From Prevotellaceae bacterium (GTDB lineage: Bacteria > Bacteroidota > Bacteroidia > Bacteroidales > UBA932), in the NCBI GenBank assembly GCA_031264875.1, contig JAISDK010000285.1, forward strand, positions 1-9,658: a DNA stretch of 9,658 nucleotides. Direction: 5' to 3'. Positions 1-6,126 of this stretch are shown piece after piece. How positions within the stretch are numbered: position 1 is the first letter of the stretch; each line of letters starts with the position of its first letter. The notes under the pieces are model-generated. The model was not told where the DNA came from and searched no databases. It was given only the letters and a program-made list of their open reading frames with translations. A program made the position numbers and the translations under genes.

Positions 1-9
1 CGCCGTGTT

Positions 10-30
10 AAAAGCAAGGCTCTGCCTTGC
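10..30 (-). terminator. Candidate minus-strand terminator hairpin inside the left repeat arm
   Basis: Read on the minus strand, a perfect 7 bp stem (GCAAGGC/GCCTTGC, loop AGA) is followed by four U residues. It points in the direction of transcription out of the TolC-like gene. It lies about 260 bases beyond that gene's stop, so it may be only a backup terminator or a by-product of the repeat. Confidence 0.4.
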
Positions 31-91
31 GAAGCCCAAAAACAAACAGCAAACTGTTCATTCTATTTTCTTTATTCTGTTTTTGAATTTT

Positions 92-112
92 ACAAGGTAG
101 AGCCTTGTTTTT
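92..112 (+). terminator. Candidate plus-strand terminator hairpin inside the right repeat arm
   Basis: A 7 bp stem (ACAAGGT/GCCTTGT, one G-U pair, loop AGA) is followed by five T residues. It would stop transcription entering from the left of the window. No plus-strand gene is visible upstream, so the role depends on what lies outside. Confidence 0.4.
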
Positions 113-120
113 AACACGAC

Positions 121-136
121 GTAGTCGGGAGACTAC
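121..136. repeat. Short perfect hairpin GTAGTC-GGGA-GACTAC
   Basis: Two 6 bp arms, GTAGTC and GACTAC, flank the 4-base loop GGGA. The hairpin starts at the last base of the 1-121 inverted repeat. It has no T-tract, so it is not a typical terminator. It may be part of a dispersed intergenic repeat; copies elsewhere in the genome would be needed to say so. Confidence 0.45.
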
Positions 137-145
137 ACCGAGCCG

Positions 146-196
146 GTATTTTACGCTTAACTTGACGACATCGGGCAACAGTCCAATGTAAAATAC
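146..196. repeat. 9 bp inverted repeat GTATTTTAC/GTAAAATAC
   Basis: The arms at 146-154 and 188-196 are perfect reverse complements separated by 33 bases. A related TGTAAAAT recurs at 232-239 in the same orientation as the right arm. No function can be assigned. Confidence 0.4.
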
Positions 197-198
197 AG

Positions 199-227
199 CC
201 AGTGGTTTTAACCGCTGGTTTTGTTTT
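199..227 (+). terminator. Hairpin with T-rich tail, candidate plus-strand terminator
   Basis: The arms CCAGTGGTT (199-207) and AACCGCTGG (210-218) form a 9 bp stem with one G-U pair and a 2-base loop, probably opened by one pair in practice. The sequence TTTTGTTTT follows. The T-rich side faces right, so it would act on plus-strand transcripts, yet the neighbouring TolC-like gene is on the minus strand. Its use is therefore uncertain. Confidence 0.4.
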
Positions 228-290
228 CCAGTGTAAAATTACTACAATACAGTTTATCCAAGAGGTCAGGAGATCTCGACATTAATGATT

Positions 291-1610
291 CTACAGATAT
301 TCCATAATATTTCCCGACAGCATCATCAGGCTGATTTCATCGACTTTAGCGCTATATTCCACGTCGAGAAGTCTTTTTTCGGCATCCTGAAGCGAATTTT
401 GAGCTTCGCGCATATCAATTCCGGCCAGTTCTCCCAAGCGGTACCGTCGTGCAGCCGCCTCATAATTTTCGTGAGCGGTTTTCAGGTTTTGCCGCTCCAT
501 CACTACCAGCACGAGATAGTTGGAATACGAACCGTATATTTCCTGCAATTTAGCTTCGACGTCCAGCTGAGCCTCCAGTAGAGCCAGTTCCCTGTTTTTC
601 AATGCTATTTGAGCGCTTTTGATTTCACGCCGTCTATTTCCGCCGTCGAATATCGGCACGCCAAAAGTCAGTCCGTAATCCAGTCCCCTGGTACTCGATT
701 TTTTTGTAGCGCCTTTATTGTAAAAGTCAAAACTGTAATTATATCCCGAAGTAAGCCTCAGATATGGATAACTGTTTGCACGTATGATTTTAAGGTCATA
801 TTCCGAAAGGTTAGTCTGCTTAGCAGCAATCTGCAGCCGGGTATTTTCGCTGAGAGTTTTTTCCAAAAGATTGGGGTAAACAAGTTCGGGAAGCAGAAGT
901 ACAGACACATCCGGCATAATATGAGCATGTTTAAGCGCTCCCATAAGAGTTTTGAGCCGTATTTCCGAAGCAAGTATCTGTTGCTTCTGTCGAACTAAAG
1001 CCGAGCTGTCGGAATTAAAGTCCACCTGTGCCTGTAGCAGTTCCAGTTTCGATTGAGAACCCAGTTCACGGTTTATTGCAGCAATTCGCACACGTTCTTT
1101 CGATATGGAAAGAATAAACTGGAGATTATTCCTGTGGCGTTCCTGCTGAATAAGATAATAATATTCTGCCGCCACGTTTGCAATAAGGTTTTCTATTTCG
1201 AATTGGGTATTCAAATCGCTGATTTCCTTTAATTCACGCAGTTGAGCATATCTGGCCTGCGCCTTATATCCCGAAAAAATGTTCCACGAAGCGTTTACCC
1301 CTGTCGAACCGGAATTTGCGAATTGCCCGCCTGTTTTCACAGTATTATCGGAAAAGCCTGTGATGCTGTTACCTCCAATTGAACCGGAATATCCGGCCGA
1401 AGCTTCTACTGTTGGCAAAAGGCCGGCGTTACCTTTTGTGTAATCGTTAGCTGCAATTTCTCCCTCGTTTTTAACAATTTGCAATGAATAATTGTTTTCC
1501 AGAGCAATTTTGAGACACTCGCCCAGAGAAGCAATATCCTGTGTATGCAGGGCGGTGAAACTCACGCAATAAATAAATATTACAAAGACTGTTTTTATTA
1601 ATTTCATCAT
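291..1610 (-). CDS. TolC-family outer membrane efflux protein
   Basis: Probable outer membrane channel of the TolC/OEP family, the exit duct of tripartite efflux pumps or type I secretion systems. The 439-residue length is usual for the family. Residues 1-23 form a signal peptide with a basic start and a hydrophobic core ending near LHTQD; there is no lipobox, so it is not predicted to be lipid anchored. Two OEP repeats are visible, about 25-230 and 240-435. Each has the typical strand entry (NASWNIFSGYKAQAR near 106-120 and GLTFGVPIFDGGNRR near 313-327) followed by long heptad-like helices rich in Glu, Gln, Ala and Leu. The start at MMKLIK follows a promoter-like site by about 15 bases; the second Met is equally possible. 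No inner membrane pump or periplasmic adaptor gene is in the window, so the substrate cannot be inferred. Confidence 0.9.
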   Translation of the reverse strand: MMKLIKTVFVIFIYCVSFTALHTQDIASLGECLKIALENNYSLQIVKNEGEIAANDYTKGNAGLLPTVEASAGYSGSIGGNSITGFSDNTVKTGGQFANSGSTGVNASWNIFSGYKAQARYAQLRELKEISDLNTQFEIENLIANVAAEYYYLIQQERHRNNLQFILSISKERVRIAAINRELGSQSKLELLQAQVDFNSDSSALVRQKQQILASEIRLKTLMGALKHAHIMPDVSVLLLPELVYPNLLEKTLSENTRLQIAAKQTNLSEYDLKIIRANSYPYLRLTSGYNYSFDFYNKGATKKSSTRGLDYGLTFGVPIFDGGNRRREIKSAQIALKNRELALLEAQLDVEAKLQEIYGSYSNYLVLVVMERQNLKTAHENYEAAARRYRLGELAGIDMREAQNSLQDAEKRLLDVEYSAKVDEISLMMLSGNIMEYL

Positions 1611-1629
1611 ATTATATTAAAATTCGGCG

Positions 1630-1659
1630 CAAAGATACAAATTGTTATATATTTTGCAG
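1630..1659 (-). promoter_or_regulatory. Promoter-like site for the TolC-family gene
   Basis: On the minus strand the -7 element TATCTTTG (TAnnTTTG) occupies 1637-1630. Nineteen bases upstream is CTG (1659-1657), a near match to the -33 element TTG. The expected transcription start is near 1625, about 15 bases before the ATG. The Bacteroidota consensus is established knowledge; its use here is inference. Confidence 0.55.
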
Positions 1660-1673
1660 TTTTTCCAGCCTAA

Positions 1674-2360
1674 TTACTGTTTACTTACTACTGTAGTGTC
1701 GTTTTTTAATTTAAATTTAAGATAAGTCACAGGTATTCCTTTTGCAGAATATATCGCCTGGTAGAAAGTTTCTATACTCAGAAGTTCGTCGTCGGGATTT
1801 TGAGCCGATATATCGGTATATGAGGACAATAATGGAAAACTGTTTTCATTTATCACATTCAGCGTATAGTTGAACAGCATCCTGCTGTCCGTTTTAAGGT
1901 GTACAGCGCCATCGCTTTTCAGGAACTTGCGATAACGGTCGAGAAACGCCGGAGACGTCAGCCGTTTTCGGGGCTTGTTGATTTGCGGATCAGGGAAAGT
2001 AATCCAGATTTCATCGACCTCGTCCTGTGCGAAAAAATTGTCGATAAATTCAATACGGATACGTAGAAATGCTGCATTCGGAATATTTTCGTCCGCAACA
2101 GTCTTTGCTCCGCGCCATATTCGCGCTCCCTTGATATCTATCCCTATGAAATTCCGGTCGGGATACCTGCGTGACAGGGCGACAGTATATTCTCCCTTGC
2201 CGCATCCGAGTTCCAGAATTATCGGATTGGAATTGCCGAATTTTTCGCTCCATTTTCCACTGAATAGCGGGCTTGGGTTCGTCATATCGCTGCGGGAAGG
2301 CTGGAAGATATGTTTAAACAGTTTGTTTTCTTCAAATTTTCTCAGTTTATCCTTTCCCAT
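1674..2360 (-). CDS. trmB: tRNA (guanine(46)-N7)-methyltransferase TrmB
   Basis: This enzyme transfers a methyl group from S-adenosylmethionine to N7 of G46 in the tRNA variable loop, in the cytoplasm. The 228-residue protein is the usual size. The SAM-binding motif I is ILELGCGKGEY (48-57 region), followed by FIGIDIKGARIWRGAK (71-86). The family signature is TFPDPQINKPRKRLT (121-135), and HLKTDS lies at 154-159. In many bacteria the signature reads DPWxKKRHxKRR; here Trp is replaced by Gln and the RH pair is missing, which to my recollection is the Bacteroidota form. The ATG start is preceded by the acyltransferase stop at a distance of only 2 bases, which implies translational coupling and a shared transcript with mrp. 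The 63 bases after its stop contain no clear terminator, so read-through into the TolC-like gene is possible. Confidence 0.93.
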   Translation of the reverse strand: MGKDKLRKFEENKLFKHIFQPSRSDMTNPSPLFSGKWSEKFGNSNPIILELGCGKGEYTVALSRRYPDRNFIGIDIKGARIWRGAKTVADENIPNAAFLRIRIEFIDNFFAQDEVDEIWITFPDPQINKPRKRLTSPAFLDRYRKFLKSDGAVHLKTDSRMLFNYTLNVINENSFPLLSSYTDISAQNPDDELLSIETFYQAIYSAKGIPVTYLKFKLKNDTTVVSKQ

Positions 2361-2362
2361 TT

Positions 2363-3184
2363 TCAGATTTTTTGAAGCTCATACACCTTGCTTCTAACAT
2401 ATTCAACGCCTTTTTTGATTCCTGCATTCTGCAAATCTCCGTATGGAATACTTTTGCCGATTTTCACCGTAAAATGTGCGTTTTTTTGCCTGAACATTTC
2501 GTCCGAAAGATAAAGCATTTCGATATTTGCCTTTATTCCCATCAACGTGCGTATATTGGCAAGATTGTAGAAAAAACTTGAATTTCGTCCGTCGAAAAAC
2601 AAAGGCACAACGTCCCGCCTGTATTTCACAGCCTTTGCGATAAAACTCTTTTTCCATTCCAGGTCAATTATTTCGCCTTTTATTTTCCTTGAGCATATAC
2701 CTGCCGGAAAGTACAGCACCTGACTGTCGGAACTGTAAAGACTGTCGATCATCATAGCATAATCCACCGTTTGACGTCCGTGCTTATTGACCGGAGTAAA
2801 AACGTCACGCAAGGGTGTTAAATACATAAGAATGTCGTTCACAATAAATTTAACGCTGCCATAATGTTCGCCGATAAAGTCGGTCAGCACAATTCCGTCA
2901 AGCCCTCCGAGAGGATGATTCGAAGCAAAAATATACCGTCCGTCTTTCGGGGGAAGGTTTTCGCGGTTATCAACCGTGTAGGTCACGTTCAGATGTTCCA
3001 GCACTTTACGGTTGAACGACAGCCCGCTGTATTCATATCCGTAGGTTGTGAGTATTTCGTTCACTTCGTCCTGATGTACAATTCGTTTCAGGTAATTAAG
3101 CACAAATTTCGGCAGCATTTTATACAATTTCGGATTTTTGTCATAAAACGCTCTGTCCAGATCGACTGTAAATATAGAATCCAT
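2363..3184 (-). CDS. Hemolysin-type PlsC-like lipid acyltransferase
   Basis: Probable acyltransferase of the PlsC/OlsA-like superfamily (often labelled putative hemolysin), acting at the cytoplasmic face of the inner membrane on a lipid or lyso-lipid acceptor. Length is 273 residues. The catalytic motif is SNHPLGGLDG with His90 and Asp96, giving an HX5D spacing rather than the common HX4D. Later acyltransferase blocks are visible: LYFPAGICSRK (157-167), corresponding to the FPEG-type block, and VVPLFFDGRNSS (192-203). There is no signal peptide and no obvious membrane helix. It sits between mrp and trmB with gaps of 11 and 2 bases, so the three are likely co-transcribed. A role in glycine or serine-glycine amino lipid synthesis (GlsA/OlsA-like O-acylation), or in phospholipid acylation, is possible but is inference; the partner N-acyltransferase GlsB is not in the window. 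Confidence 0.82.
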   Translation of the reverse strand: MDSIFTVDLDRAFYDKNPKLYKMLPKFVLNYLKRIVHQDEVNEILTTYGYEYSGLSFNRKVLEHLNVTYTVDNRENLPPKDGRYIFASNHPLGGLDGIVLTDFIGEHYGSVKFIVNDILMYLTPLRDVFTPVNKHGRQTVDYAMMIDSLYSSDSQVLYFPAGICSRKIKGEIIDLEWKKSFIAKAVKYRRDVVPLFFDGRNSSFFYNLANIRTLMGIKANIEMLYLSDEMFRQKNAHFTVKIGKSIPYGDLQNAGIKKGVEYVRSKVYELQKI

Positions 3185-3195
3185 GGCTGATATAA

Positions 3196-4248
3196 TTATT
3201 TTTTAATCACCGGCTGCTGTAAAAGACCGTCGAGTATTTTTTGAAATGCGTCCGCGATGACACTGCCGTTCAATACAGCGGGAACACCGGCGTCGCCGCT
3301 TTCTCTGATACTCTGTACTATGGGAATTTCGCCCAGAAAGGGAATCCCCGTTTCTTCCGCCATACGTTTACCTCCGTCCTTGCCAAATATATAATATCTG
3401 TTGTCGGGAAGTTCGGCAGGAGTAAACCATGCCATATTTTCAATCAAACCGGCAACCGGCACATTGATGTCCTTGTTGCGAAACATGTTTGTGCCGCGAA
3501 CAACGTCGGCAAGAGCGACTTTCTGCGGCGTGGTGACAATGATGGCTGCCGTAACGTCAAGTTCCTGTGTTACGGTGAGATGAACATCGCCTGTTCCGGG
3601 CGGAAGATCTACAACCAGAAAGTCAAGGCCATCCCAGTTGCACTGTTTCGCAAACTGCCGTAAAGCGCCGGTCGCCGCCGGGCCGCGCCATATCACTGCG
3701 TCGTCGGGATTAAGAAAAAAGCCGATAGACAGGCATTTTATTCCAAACTTTTCTACGGGTTCAATCAGTTCAAAGCCATCCCTTTCTATCATTACCGGAC
3801 GGACGTCGTTCATCGCCAGCATTGTTGGAATCGAAGGGCCATATACGTCAGCATCAAGCAAGCCGGTTTTAAATCCTCTCTGCGCCAAAACCGACGCCAG
3901 ATTTACCGAAACTGTCGATTTTCCAACGCCTCCCTTGCCCGAAGCTATTGCTATAATATTTTTTATATGAATATCGGGATATTCCTTTTTCGGCAGCTTT
4001 GGCGACTGCCTTTTCAAATTCAGTATCCGCAGTTCGGCGTCCGGAAAAACCGGTTTGATTTTCTCTTCAACCGCTCTTTTTATTGACGAAACAAACGCAT
4101 CGTTCGGTTTGAAAACTAAATTCATGGCAATGATGTTATTTTCGGTTTCGATATTTTGAACTATCCCCAAGGTCACTATGTCCTTTCCGGTTTCGGGATG
4201 TTTTATTTCTGAAAGTAATTCTGTTATACGTTCTATACTGTGTATCAT
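3196..4248 (-). CDS. apbC: Mrp/ApbC/NBP35-family P-loop ATPase, Fe-S cluster carrier
   Basis: Cytoplasmic ATPase that binds and delivers Fe-S clusters to apoproteins. The 350-residue protein has an N-terminal MIP18/DUF59 domain (about 1-80) and a deviant-Walker-A ParA/MinD-like domain (about 96-340). Motifs are GKGGVGKS (104-111), LDADVYGPSIPTM (131-143, switch I) and VVDLPPGTGDVHLT (212-225). The family signature GLIENMAWFTP occurs at 267-277. The CxxC pair seen after the corresponding stretch in E. coli Mrp is absent; the sequence continues AELPDN. I chose the ATG at 4248. The longer frame, opening at a TTG at 4281, would put its first codons inside the promoter -7 element (4269-4276). It is the first gene of the mrp, acyltransferase, trmB unit. 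Confidence 0.92.
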   Translation of the reverse strand: MIHSIERITELLSEIKHPETGKDIVTLGIVQNIETENNIIAMNLVFKPNDAFVSSIKRAVEEKIKPVFPDAELRILNLKRQSPKLPKKEYPDIHIKNIIAIASGKGGVGKSTVSVNLASVLAQRGFKTGLLDADVYGPSIPTMLAMNDVRPVMIERDGFELIEPVEKFGIKCLSIGFFLNPDDAVIWRGPAATGALRQFAKQCNWDGLDFLVVDLPPGTGDVHLTVTQELDVTAAIIVTTPQKVALADVVRGTNMFRNKDINVPVAGLIENMAWFTPAELPDNRYYIFGKDGGKRMAEETGIPFLGEIPIVQSIRESGDAGVPAVLNGSVIADAFQKILDGLLQQPVIKK

Positions 4249-4268
4249 TTCAATTAAATTTCCGGGGT

Positions 4269-4294
4269 CAAAAGTACACAATTTTTAATTCCAA
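4269..4294 (-). promoter_or_regulatory. Promoter-like site for the mrp operon
   Basis: The minus-strand -7 element TACTTTTG (TAnnTTTG) is at 4276-4269. Upstream the best TTG (4294-4292) is only 15 bases away, shorter than usual, within a T-rich run. The expected start near 4264 leaves a leader of about 16 bases before the ATG at 4248. This site decides the mrp start codon choice. Confidence 0.6.
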
Positions 4295-4369
4295 AAAACA
4301 TCCGACGCTTCCAAATATCCGCAAGCTACAGACCAGTTGTGTTCGGACGATTATGCGATGATCCTAACA

Positions 4370-4470
4370 GGCTATGAAATAACGATATCATTAGCACAAG
4401 GGCATTGGGCATTGAGCTAAAGCCATTATTTGTCGATAATACAGGTTTTTTGCCCAATTATATCATAGCC
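4370..4470. repeat. Nested inverted-repeat element of unknown nature between the xyl terminator and the mrp promoter
   Basis: The outer arms GGCTATGAAATA (4370-4381) and TATATCATAGCC (4459-4470) pair at 11 of 12 positions. Inner arms TTGGGCA (4405-4411) and TGCCCAA (4451-4457) pair perfectly and are nearly contiguous with the outer pair on the right side. Within the apical loop ATTAT (4425-4429) pairs with ATAAT (4436-4440). A short GGGCATT tandem duplication lies at about 4400-4412. No open reading frame is present. It could be a structured RNA, a decayed miniature transposon, or chance in AT-rich DNA. Confidence 0.4.
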
Positions 4471-4488
4471 GGCTTTCAAAAAGTAGAA

Positions 4489-4527
4489 TAAAAAAGAGGC
4501 TGTTTGAATGGATTTCAAACAACCTCT
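4489..4527 (-). terminator. Strong intrinsic terminator of the xylBAE operon
   Basis: On the minus strand a 14 bp stem (4527-4514 with 4508-4495, one U-G pair) with loop ATCCA is followed by a run of six U residues (4495-4490, the first shared with the stem). It lies 25 bases beyond the xylE stop codon. The geometry is that of a classic rho-independent terminator, so the xylose operon probably ends here and does not read into mrp. Confidence 0.9.
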
Positions 4528-4551
4528 CAAATTCATGCAACAGTATTCTGT

Positions 4552-6111
4552 TTATTTTTTCCAGAGTTTATTCATATCTTCCAAAGTTTTACCTTTGGTT
4601 TCAGGCACCCACTTCCATACAAAGAAAGCTGCCAGAATACCCATCAGTCCATATATCCAGTATGCCATTCCGTGATTGAAAGTCTCGGTGAGAAACTCGT
4701 TTTTATTAAGCATGGGGAATGTCCACGATATAAGGAAATTGGTAATCCACTGGGCGGCAACGGCTATACTCATAACCACCGACCGGAGAGAATTCGGGAA
4801 AATCTCCGCCAGCAGCACCCAGCACACCGGTCCCCAGGACATTGCAAATCCTGCCGTATAAACCAGCATACATATCAGCGATCCCATTCCAACCGAGTCA
4901 GCGTAAAACGTTGTTCCAAGAATCATCATGGAAACAGCCATCACCAGCGCTCCGATAATCATCAGCGGTTTGCGTCCGAATTTATCAACGGTAAGGATAG
5001 CCAGCACGGTAAACGACAGGTTTACAGCGCCAACTATGATCTGCTGCAAAAGCGCCGCATCGGTTTCGGCTCCCATTGTCTTGAAAATCTCGGGCGCATA
5101 GTACAGCACCACATTGATTCCCACAAGTTGCTGGAATGCCGACAGTAATACGCCTACCAGTATAATCAGCAAGCCATACGAACGAACCGGCAAGACAAGC
5201 GAAACGAAGAAACTGCATATCAGCGATATTTCCAGAGCATTAGTATTCCCAGTTAATTTCAGGACGAGGAACACAACAAGAAACAACACCAGCCATGTCA
5301 TCATAAACTTATAGTACGGACGTATGGAAGGCGTTTTTTCCTTCAAACTTTCTCTGATTTGAGCAATTTCATTTTCAGCTTCCCGCTTGCCAACCAGACG
5401 CTCGAGAATAGAAAAGGCAGCATCGTATCTGTTTCGCATGGCAAGATACCTCGGCGTTTCCGGCACAAAAAACAGCAATACCAGGAAAAGAGTTGCCGGA
5501 ATGATTCCGGAGGCAAACATCCAGCGCCAGCCAGTACTGTGCAGCCATCCGGCATCTCCCTGCAAGGCAATGGTATAATTTACAAAATAGACAACCAGCA
5601 TACCGAATATGATAGCGAACTGGTTCCACGCAACTAATTTGCCACGCTGGCGTGCAGGCGCTATTTCGGCAATATACATTGGCGAAACCATGGATGCCAA
5701 TCCTACTCCCACTCCGCCAATAATACGGTAAATGACAAACTGATTGGTAAACGTATAGTCTCCGCTTCCGGGCATGCCGACAAATATTTCGGGCCAGGCC
5801 GAGCCAATTGCCGAGAACAGAAAAAGAAAAGCTGCAAAGATAAGCGTATTGCGACGTCCGTACCGCTGACTGAGCCAGCCTGCAAACGATGCACCTATAA
5901 TACAGCCAATCAAAGCGCTGCCAACAACAAAGCCCTCAAGAGCATTTGCCTGATCGAGCGGCAAACCGTGAGGTTCGATAAAAAATTTGCGAAGCGATTC
6001 TACTGTTCCCGAAATCACCGCAGTATCGTAACCGAACAGCAAGCCGCCGAGAGTCGCGACCAAAGTAATAGCGATTACATACTTTAAATTGTAATCTCTT
6101 TTGTTTTCCAT
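4552..6111 (-). CDS. xylE: D-xylose:H+ symporter, MFS sugar porter family
   Basis: Inner membrane importer of D-xylose driven by the proton gradient. The 519-residue protein closely follows E. coli XylE (491 residues). The residues that bind xylose or couple protons there have counterparts: Asp29 in FGYDTAV, Gln164 in AWNQF, Gln327/Gln328 and Asn333 in FQQLVGINVV, Trp426 and Trp431 in SWGPVCW, and Gln454-Trp455 in AAQW. Sugar porter signatures GRR (85-87), PETPRYL (217-223), DKFGRKP (376-382) and PETKGKTLE (503-511) are present. Unusually, about 45 residues (roughly 268-312) lie between the cytoplasmic helices and TM7 and form two further hydrophobic segments, suggesting 14 rather than 12 membrane helices. 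The gene is the third of the xyl operon, 15 bases after xylA, and ends 25 bases before a terminator. Confidence 0.93.
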   Translation of the reverse strand: MENKRDYNLKYVIAITLVATLGGLLFGYDTAVISGTVESLRKFFIEPHGLPLDQANALEGFVVGSALIGCIIGASFAGWLSQRYGRRNTLIFAAFLFLFSAIGSAWPEIFVGMPGSGDYTFTNQFVIYRIIGGVGVGLASMVSPMYIAEIAPARQRGKLVAWNQFAIIFGMLVVYFVNYTIALQGDAGWLHSTGWRWMFASGIIPATLFLVLLFFVPETPRYLAMRNRYDAAFSILERLVGKREAENEIAQIRESLKEKTPSIRPYYKFMMTWLVLFLVVFLVLKLTGNTNALEISLICSFFVSLVLPVRSYGLLIILVGVLLSAFQQLVGINVVLYYAPEIFKTMGAETDAALLQQIIVGAVNLSFTVLAILTVDKFGRKPLMIIGALVMAVSMMILGTTFYADSVGMGSLICMLVYTAGFAMSWGPVCWVLLAEIFPNSLRSVVMSIAVAAQWITNFLISWTFPMLNKNEFLTETFNHGMAYWIYGLMGILAAFFVWKWVPETKGKTLEDMNKLWKK

Positions 6112-6126
6112 GACTCCGAGCCGGTT

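Larger units (their letters stand above)
1..121. repeat. Long imperfect inverted repeat (30 bp arms), possible MITE-like or bidirectional terminator element
   Basis: The arms at 1-30 and 92-121 are reverse complements at 26 of 30 positions, and all four differences are transitions. Each arm also contains its own 7 bp hairpin with a 3-base loop (14-30 and 92-108). The 61-base middle is AT-rich and contains a small AACAG/CTGTT hairpin. The left arm begins at the first base of the window, so the true left boundary and any target-site duplication cannot be seen. It could be a miniature inverted-repeat element or two back-to-back terminators. The symmetry is visible in the sequence; the nature of the element is inference. 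Confidence 0.6.

Noticed and set aside
1..290. Possible tRNA or CRISPR-like array in the repeat-rich left end
   Set aside because: No cloverleaf with a T-arm GTTC-type motif is found, and the repeats are inverted rather than regularly spaced direct repeats with unique spacers.
4249..4281. N-terminal extension of Mrp by 11 residues from a TTG codon
   Set aside because: The extension overlaps the predicted -7 promoter element, and the MIP18-like domain starts naturally at the ATG at 4248.
4504..5148. A 214-codon plus-strand frame antisense to xylE
   Set aside because: It begins inside the xyl terminator hairpin and runs antisense through a well-conserved transporter. The product is low complexity (His, Arg, Ser rich) and matches nothing I know.
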